A stretch of 57,743 nucleotides of DNA from Bacteroidaceae bacterium. Its GTDB lineage: Bacteria; Bacteroidota; Bacteroidia; Bacteroidales; Bacteroidaceae. Below the pieces are notes generated by a model. The model did not search any database and had not been told where the DNA came from. It was given only the letters and a program-made list of their open reading frames with translations. The stretch covers positions 1-57,743 of the forward strand of contig JAEEHP010000249.1 in the NCBI GenBank assembly GCA_016280855.1. The letters run 5' to 3'. A program made the position numbers and the translations under genes. Of the stretch, positions 52,395 to 57,743 are shown in pieces. Each line of letters starts with the position of its first letter. The stretch's first letter is position 1.

Positions 52395-53273
52395 TTATAG
52401 GTCTTTGATCAATTTAATTAAGTATTGGCCGTACTGGTTCTTGATCATGGGCTGTGCGAGCTGTCGCATCTTCTCGTCGTCGATCCATCCTTGTTCGTAG
52501 GCGATGCCTTCGAGGCAGGCGATCTTCAATCCCTGTCGTTTCTCGATGACTTCGATGAAGGTCGATGCTTCCGAGAGGCTGTCGTGGGTGCCGGTGTCGA
52601 GCCATGCGAAACCACGTCCCAACGTTTGCACTTTCAGCTCGCCGTCCTCGAGGAAGCGCTGGTTCACGGTGGTGATTTCCAACTCACCGCGTGCCGACGG
52701 CTTGATAGTGGCAGCTACATCAACGACTTTGTTGGGGTAGAAGTACAGGCCGACGACGGCATAGTTGGATTTGGGTTGGGCCGGCTTCTCCTCGATGCTG
52801 AGGCAGTTGCCATTGGCGTCGAACTCAGCCACGCCGTAACGCTCCGGGTCGCTGACCCAATAGCCGAACACCGTCGCTTTGTTCTCCTCCTCTGCGGTGC
52901 GAACGGCTTCGTGGAGCATGGGCTCGAAACCGTTGCCGTGGAAGATGTTGTCGCCTAAGACCAGACAGGCGGCATCGTCGCCGATGAACTCACGTCCGAT
53001 GATGAAGGCCTGTGCCAGACCGTCGGGCGAGGGCTGCTCGGCGTAGGTGAAGTGTACACCATAGTCCGAGCCGTCGCCCAACAGGCGGCGGAAAGCGGGG
53101 AGGTCCTGCGGCGTGGAGATGATGAGGATATCGCGGATGCCGGCAAGCATCAGTACGGAGATGGGGTAGTAGATCATGGGCTTGTCGAAGATGGGCAAGA
53201 GCTGTTTCGACACGCCCTTGGTGATGGGGTAGAGGCGGGTTCCTGAGCCGCCAGCTAAAACAATTCCTTTCAT
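52395..53273 (-). CDS. rfbA: Glucose-1-phosphate thymidylyltransferase
   Basis: RfbA makes dTDP-glucose, the first step to dTDP-rhamnose and other deoxysugars. The 292-residue protein starts [20 protein letters not shown] with the nucleotide-binding G-x-G-T-R, then [24 protein letters not shown] and [13 protein letters not shown]. The ATG at 53273 is chosen because the promoter at 53304-53334 lies just upstream and because these enzymes start at this point; the frame extends to 53333 but not plausibly. rfbB, C and D are not in the window, so the dTDP pathway is completed elsewhere. It is probably co-transcribed with the Wza-type gene. Confidence 0.97.
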   Translation of the reverse strand: MKGIVLAGGSGTRLYPITKGVSKQLLPIFDKPMIYYPISVLMLAGIRDILIISTPQDLPAFRRLLGDGSDYGVHFTYAEQPSPDGLAQAFIIGREFIGDDAACLVLGDNIFHGNGFEPMLHEAVRTAEEENKATVFGYWVSDPERYGVAEFDANGNCLSIEEKPAQPKSNYAVVGLYFYPNKVVDVAATIKPSARGELEITTVNQRFLEDGELKVQTLGRGFAWLDTGTHDSLSEASTFIEVIEKRQGLKIACLEGIAYEQGWIDDEKMRQLAQPMIKNQYGQYLIKLIKDL

Positions 53274-53303
53274 GAGGGAGGTGTTTTTTGTCAATTCTTG
53301 GCG

Positions 53304-53334
53304 CAAAGATAAGGTGTTTTTCTTGAATGACAAA
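53304..53334 (-). promoter_or_regulatory. Promoter of rfbA
   Basis: The minus strand has TTTG at 53334-53331 and TATCTTTG at 53311-53304, 19 bases apart. Confidence 0.78.
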
Positions 53335-53358
53335 GGAAAAGGCCAAGAAAAGGGAAAG

Positions 53359-53391
53359 AAAAAGCCCTGCGCTCATTGCACAGGGCTTTTT
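53359..53391 (-). terminator. Terminator of the large secreted protein gene
   Basis: AAAAAGCCCTG and CAGGGCTTTTT form an 11-bp stem with an 11-base loop; the minus strand continues with T-rich sequence. It lies about 50 bases after the stop at 53440. Confidence 0.85.
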
Positions 53392-53439
53392 CGAGGGTTT
53401 TATGTAGGTCGCGACTCAGTCGCAACAAACAATTTTGGA

Positions 53440-56400
53440 TTACTTCACGAGCACCTTTTCAACCTTGCCGTTCGAACGGACAATGTTGATACCGCGGCGG
53501 AGCTGGCTCTGCTGACGGCCGTCGATGCCGAAGATAGTAGCCTTGCCGGCAGCCTGAGCGTCGATAGCTTCAACTGCGTCGGGAGCTTCTGTGCCGAGGT
53601 ACTTCAGCGTCCAACCGGTGAAGATGGTCCAGTCGTTGAGGACAGCCTGGTTCTTGCGGATACCGATGGTGAGTTCGCCGTCGTCGCCAACCTTGACGTT
53701 GAGGGAAACGTTGTAGAGACCCATCTCGAGGTAAGCCTGAGCAGCTTGCATGTTGTTGGGGATATAACCCGTCACACCTTCAGCCTGCACTTCGCCACCT
53801 ACGCCGATCATATCGGGCTGAACACCTTCGAAGATGCTCTTGAGGGCAACGGAATTGTCGCCTTCAGCGCTCTGGACGAACATCACAGGATTCAGCTCTT
53901 CCTCGCCGTTAGCAAATGCGTTACCAGCACCGGGAGTGCCAGCATCGGTGTTGGGATTGTAATCACCGAAGCGATAGAAACCATCCACGCTGACCGTGTA
54001 GTAACCCGGCTTGATGCCCTTCAGGGTCTGGGAGTGAGTGAAGTGTTCGTTGTTGCCCTGGTAGTTGAAGAACTCGCAGCAGGAGAAGTCTGCGCCATGA
54101 TAGCTATCGCTGGTCCAGAAGTTATCGCCGTAAGCGCCGTCGCCATCAATGAGGCCTTCGTAGATAGGATTGAGGATCAATTCAGTAACATCGTCGCCAG
54201 CTTGGATGTCCTGAGAGGCAGCACCTGCCCAACCCTCTGCGAGGGCGTTCTGAGCGGCCTTCATGGCATCGATGGTAGCATAGCCGGATTCGTACTCGCC
54301 ACGAGAGTTATCGACGAGGGTTGAGAAGTTACCGCTGACACTGAGGGATGTTTCACCAACTTTGCCCTCGAAGTACTCAATCACTTCGCCGAGTGCAGTG
54401 TAAGCAGCTGTGCTCTCCTTGACCTGGGCGATGACAGCGTCGATCTCAGCGATGGCAGCGAGTGCATCGTCAGCATTGTCGATGTCGCTGGTATTGATGG
54501 CCAGCTTCTCAGCCACGAGCTTATCGACGTCAGTAGCGATAGCCATAGGCTCCTGAGTATCGTAGAGGTTGCTGAGCTCGGTCTTCTTCTCTTCAACCAT
54601 CTTGGCGAAGACGGCAACGTTCATACCTGTGTATTTGATACGGAAGTTGTCGAAGATGACCCAGTCCATGGTGCTTTGACAGTGAATACCGATGGTGAGG
54701 TCACCAGCTTTGTCAAGAACTACCTCAACGTGGTTGGTGTAGTAAGGTTCGCCCGTATTGGGGTTAATTTCACGGAACCAGTGGTAAGCACCAGTCATAC
54801 CGTTAGCCTTATACATGCCGTTGGCAGCGGTATTGTCATAGTTGGCATCACCGAGGTTAGGATAAGTGTCGAGATTATCTGCACTGTAGATGGGGGTATC
54901 TCGCATCTGAGTCTCATCGTCATTGAGGCTGATGAGTTTTGCAGTGCCAATACCACCGTAGAGCCATGTGTTATCTGTGTCACCACCATCATGACGTGCA
55001 AAGCCTTGGAGAGTAACATCATAGACACCGGCAGGTACATTGTGCAGGGTCTGACTGATATCAAACTGAGCATGATAGGTCTCGATATTGTCTGTGCTAG
55101 CACGCAGTTCTGTCATGGAACCATTATTAACAACCCAACCAGGAACGGTATTGATGTTCCTGCCATTACCTTGTGTGAAGTGAGGATTGACAAGAAGAAT
55201 GGTGAGGTCGTCGCCAACCTTGATTACGCTGGGATCGGAGACGAATTCCTGAACCAACGTGTTGACCTTGGTCTGGAACTCCTCAAGTTGGTCGGCATTG
55301 AGGGTACCGGCATTAAATGCATCTTCGAGATTCTCAAGGAAGTCCTCGATAGAAGTCTGCAGGTCAGTCCACTGGTTGTTTTCCATCAGCTGATCGAGGA
55401 CGACGTTGCCAGCTTCATAGACAGCCTTGAACTGAGCGTAAACCTTCTTGGAAGCATCGACGGCTGCCATAGCGTCTTTCAGAGCTTGCGTTGCAGCCGT
55501 CTGAGCAGCTGCATCGCCAGAGATAGCGGATTCTGCTTCGCTGATAGCATTTGAAAGGGCAGTACGTGCCTCGTTGCTGTAGTTGATGTTGTCAGTCGAT
55601 TCGATGTTGTTGAACTCAGACTCTTCAGCCAATGCTTGAGCCTTAGCCAGTTCAGCCTTCATGGTAGCCAGTTCGGGGCTGTCATTGGTCTCGCCATAGT
55701 ACCAGATTCTGAAGTTATCGGCAGCAATCCAGTTAGCTGTAGCGCTTTCAGTTTTCAGACCGAAGGTGAGCACTTCAGAACCGTCGTTGATGAAGGTGAC
55801 GGAGAAATGTTCAGGTGTGTTATTAGCTGTAGCCAATGCCTGCCTGGCCTCATACTGACCAGCTTGGATGAAGAGGAATACACCTTCAGCGGGGTTCTTA
55901 CCGATACCACCATCGTTTGTGTGGTCTGCCCACTGATAGACAGAGATAGCATCAGCTTCGAGAACATACTTACCTTGTGGCATGTCATAAACAGTTTGCT
56001 GGAGGTAACCGTCGCCGATCGTCCAAGGTGAGCCATCGCTCTTCCATGCCTCGATGAAATGGCTAATATGGACATCACCATTAGTATAATTTGCGCCTTG
56101 GTAACCGATATTGTTAGCCTGCTGACCGCTCACGTAGTTCGTAGTCCATCCGCTGATGTTAAGAAGCTCGAAGTCGGGGTTGGTCAGACAGTCAGCGGTG
56201 ACATCAATGGGGTTGTCCTCGCTGGCACCGCTGAAGACATCCTGGAACTTCACCTTGTTGAACTGGCGACGCAGATCGCTGGTGGCAGTTTCAAGCTGTT
56301 CTACGGTAGCACTGGCATTGTCGTACACAGCCTTAGCAGCAGAGCAGTCAACCGTGTAACCGGATTCCTGAATCTCCTGATACAGCTCATAGAGCTTCAC

Positions 56401-57051
56401 GCGAGCGTTGTAAGTATTCCAATCCTTGTAGTTGGTGGAGAGGAACTGCCATACGGCACGTTCGCCGGCAGCAATGTTGTTCATGACGTTGAGAGCAATC
56501 TGCTCGTAGTCCTCATGAGCGGTTTCGCCTTCAGCGACACCGAAATAGGTGCTAGCCTCTACAGTGTTGGAAGCTTGGATGGTGTAGCCACCTTCCGTCG
56601 CTGTGATGATGAAGTCGATACTACGGCCTGCGTCTCCGTCGATCCAACTGTTGCCGTCCTCAGAAGTGAGGAAACAGGCGGCACGATTGGTGCCCATGTG
56701 CTCGAGTTTCCAATTGCCGCTTTCGAGCTTGGTGAGATGAATGGGAAGCGCTTGTCCGCTGCCCATGGCATCACCTGCGCCGGAGAGGGCGATGGCCTGA
56801 TCCCAGAAGACTGCGGGGAAAGCATCGCTGACCGTGGTAGCGACGACGTGCGTACCCCAGTTGTTACCAGCACCTACGTACAGGTCTGTGGCGGCATTGT
56901 AGAGGAAGTAAACGCCTCCGTCTTCGGGTTCTGCAGCTGCGCCCATTGCGGGTTCAACGGCTACCGGCTCCGTCCACGACTGTGCCATGGCACTCGTACT
57001 CATGAACATTGCACCTGCAAGTGCAAAGAGAGAGAGTAATTTGTGTTTCAT
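53440..57051 (-). CDS. Large modular secreted protein
   Basis: The 1203-residue protein has a signal peptide (LFALAGAMFMSTSAMAQ). After an N-terminal ricin- or lectin-like stretch (GVYFLYNAATDLYVGAGNNW) come three related beta-sandwich modules, opening ENPIDVTADCLTNPDFELLN (about 280), VGDDLTILLVNPHFTQGNG (about 640) and AGDDVTELILNPIYEGLIDG (about 960); each contains a GxYxVxxxGFxR or YVLEADAISVY-like strand near its middle and a closing DNFRI or TIGI line. They are linked by helical, Ala-rich FIVAR-like spacers. The C terminus (GIDGRQQSQLRRGINIVRSN and ending KVLVK) resembles a secretion-associated sorting tail. It could bind or process glycans; no catalytic site is evident. A long leader follows the promoter element at 57157-57164. 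Confidence 0.85.
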   Translation of the reverse strand: MKHKLLSLFALAGAMFMSTSAMAQSWTEPVAVEPAMGAAAEPEDGGVYFLYNAATDLYVGAGNNWGTHVVATTVSDAFPAVFWDQAIALSGAGDAMGSGQALPIHLTKLESGNWKLEHMGTNRAACFLTSEDGNSWIDGDAGRSIDFIITATEGGYTIQASNTVEASTYFGVAEGETAHEDYEQIALNVMNNIAAGERAVWQFLSTNYKDWNTYNARVKLYELYQEIQESGYTVDCSAAKAVYDNASATVEQLETATSDLRRQFNKVKFQDVFSGASEDNPIDVTADCLTNPDFELLNISGWTTNYVSGQQANNIGYQGANYTNGDVHISHFIEAWKSDGSPWTIGDGYLQQTVYDMPQGKYVLEADAISVYQWADHTNDGGIGKNPAEGVFLFIQAGQYEARQALATANNTPEHFSVTFINDGSEVLTFGLKTESATANWIAADNFRIWYYGETNDSPELATMKAELAKAQALAEESEFNNIESTDNINYSNEARTALSNAISEAESAISGDAAAQTAATQALKDAMAAVDASKKVYAQFKAVYEAGNVVLDQLMENNQWTDLQTSIEDFLENLEDAFNAGTLNADQLEEFQTKVNTLVQEFVSDPSVIKVGDDLTILLVNPHFTQGNGRNINTVPGWVVNNGSMTELRASTDNIETYHAQFDISQTLHNVPAGVYDVTLQGFARHDGGDTDNTWLYGGIGTAKLISLNDDETQMRDTPIYSADNLDTYPNLGDANYDNTAANGMYKANGMTGAYHWFREINPNTGEPYYTNHVEVVLDKAGDLTIGIHCQSTMDWVIFDNFRIKYTGMNVAVFAKMVEEKKTELSNLYDTQEPMAIATDVDKLVAEKLAINTSDIDNADDALAAIAEIDAVIAQVKESTAAYTALGEVIEYFEGKVGETSLSVSGNFSTLVDNSRGEYESGYATIDAMKAAQNALAEGWAGAASQDIQAGDDVTELILNPIYEGLIDGDGAYGDNFWTSDSYHGADFSCCEFFNYQGNNEHFTHSQTLKGIKPGYYTVSVDGFYRFGDYNPNTDAGTPGAGNAFANGEEELNPVMFVQSAEGDNSVALKSIFEGVQPDMIGVGGEVQAEGVTGYIPNNMQAAQAYLEMGLYNVSLNVKVGDDGELTIGIRKNQAVLNDWTIFTGWTLKYLGTEAPDAVEAIDAQAAGKATIFGIDGRQQSQLRRGINIVRSNGKVEKVLVK

Positions 57052-57156
57052 AAAGCAGTTAATTAAAAAATGTTAGTTAATAAATAAAGATGAAAATTAA
57101 TTCCTTTTTGGGTGGATATTGGCCTTCAAAAGGCCATATTTATACCAATTGCGTGA

Positions 57157-57164
57157 CAAAAATA
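57157..57164 (-). promoter_or_regulatory. Promoter -7 element of the large secreted protein gene
   Basis: The minus strand reads TATTTTTG 106 bases before the ATG at 57051; a GGCCTTnnnAAGGCC hairpin (57121-57135) lies in the leader. Confidence 0.5.
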
Positions 57165-57229
57165 CACTTATTTTTATTAACGACCATTATTCTCTTGTTA
57201 AATCTTCGTCTTGTTAAGCATTATTAACA

Positions 57230-57262
57230 AATAGCCTTCCCGTCGATGGCGGAAAGGCTATT
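57230..57262 (-). terminator. Terminator of serS
   Basis: AATAGCCTT and AAGGCTATT form the stem; the minus strand then reads TTGTTAATAATGC. It lies about 30 bases after the serS stop. Confidence 0.7.
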
Positions 57263-57293
57263 ATATAATAATAAGGTATATATGTCCTTCGGC

Positions 57294-57743
57294 TCAGTCG
57301 ATGACGGCGAAACCGGTGTAGGGCTGCAGGGCGGCAGGGATATGGATGCCGTCGGCGTGCTGGTTGTTCTCCAAGAGGGCAGCTACGATGCGGGGCAGGG
57401 CGAGGGCCGAGCCGTTGAGGGTGTGGCAGAGCTCGGGTTTCTTCGAGCCTTCAGCGCGGTAGCGGCACTTGAGGCGGTTGGCCTGATAGGTGTCGAAGTT
57501 GCTGACGGAGCTTACTTCCAGCCAACGCTGCTGCGCTTCGCTATAGACTTCGAAGTCGTAGCAGATGGCTGAGGTGAAGCTCTGGTCGCCGCCGCAGAGA
57601 CGCAGGATGCGGTAGGGCAGTTCCAACTTGATGAGCAGACCCTCAACATGGGCCAGCATCTCCTTATGGCTCTCCTTGGAGTGTTCGGGAGTGTCGATGC
57701 GTACGATCTCGACCTTCGAGAACTCATGCAGACGGTTCAGACC
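57294..57743 (-). CDS. serS: Seryl-tRNA synthetase, C-terminal part
   Basis: The open frame runs from the window edge (57743) to the stop at 57294, giving the last 149 residues. It begins GLNRLHEFSKVEIVRIDTPE, part of class II motif 2, and contains LRLCGGDQSFTSAICYDFEV, SVSNFDTYQANRLKCRYR and motif 3 LNGSALALPRIVAALLENNQ with its conserved arginine, ending LQPYTGFAVID. This is the catalytic domain end of SerRS, which charges tRNA-Ser. The N-terminal coiled-coil arm and start lie outside the window. Confidence 0.96.
   Translation of the reverse strand, partial: GLNRLHEFSKVEIVRIDTPEHSKESHKEMLAHVEGLLIKLELPYRILRLCGGDQSFTSAICYDFEVYSEAQQRWLEVSSVSNFDTYQANRLKCRYRAEGSKKPELCHTLNGSALALPRIVAALLENNQHADGIHIPAALQPYTGFAVID

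Noticed and set aside
57121..57135. GGCCTTnnnAAGGCC hairpin as a terminator
   Set aside because: It lies in the leader of the large secreted protein gene with no T run; it may be a leader structure only.

Overview
This window is a chromosomal segment of a Bacteroidales bacterium, most likely Prevotella or a close relative. The evidence is the repeated Bacteroidetes-type promoter (TAnnTTTG, in several places with TTG or TTTG 19-20 bases upstream), the scarcity of Shine-Dalgarno sites, the tmRNA tag ending ALAA, and families typical of the group: DUF4831, GH97, SASA acetylesterase, the TSCPD protein and multi-SLBB exporters. It holds about 45 genes, with no rRNA, tRNA, insertion sequence, phage or CRISPR that I could find.

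Layout. 1-5.0 kb (minus): an aspS operon ending in a secreted protein cut by the window edge, preceded by a tightly coupled three-gene operon (zeta-like P-loop kinase, 51-residue protein, nucleotidylyltransferase-GHMP kinase fusion). 5.1-12.0 kb: trmD and a 1335-residue SNF2 helicase, divergent from ligA. 12.0-14.3 kb is a small accessory patch: an MntA-like nucleotidyltransferase followed by a hepT stub, a 300-bp element with 28-bp inverted ends, and a DUF4143 ATPase. 14.4-21.5 kb (minus): a sialate-type acetylesterase and a GH97 enzyme, probably glycan foraging, then obgE and nnr. 21.6-28.2 kb (plus, apart from a DUF4359 gene): hpt, adk, a DUF4831 protein, a small lipoprotein, a GNAT, a Rossmann protein, a ZIP transporter and a hexapeptide acetyltransferase, with two inverted copies of a dispersed repeat. 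28.2-29.2 kb is a gene-free, repeat-rich gap ending at ssrA (minus).

29.9-45.6 kb (plus) is an exopolysaccharide or capsule locus. It encodes a multi-SLBB exporter, a Wzz-like protein, a flippase, an EpsG/Wzy-like polymerase, three GT4 glycosyltransferases and one less certain transferase, a secreted putative glycan-active protein, a WecA-type initiating transferase, and an MBOAT plus SGNH pair that probably acylates the polymer. After a strong terminator come rny, zapA, a coiled-coil protein and a hypothetical protein (minus). A second export set follows: a Wzc-type tyrosine kinase (plus), a Wza-type lipoprotein (minus) and rfbA (minus). The window ends with a large secreted modular protein and the 3' part of serS.

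The least ordinary items are the kinase-nucleotidylyltransferase fusion and its small operon, the broken MntA/HepT pair beside a MITE-like element, the structured repeats around ssrA, a candidate small RNA or terminator between zapA and rny, and the putative glycan hydrolase inside the polysaccharide locus. Start codons were moved inward where a long ORF began upstream of its promoter, at TTG, or inside its neighbour.
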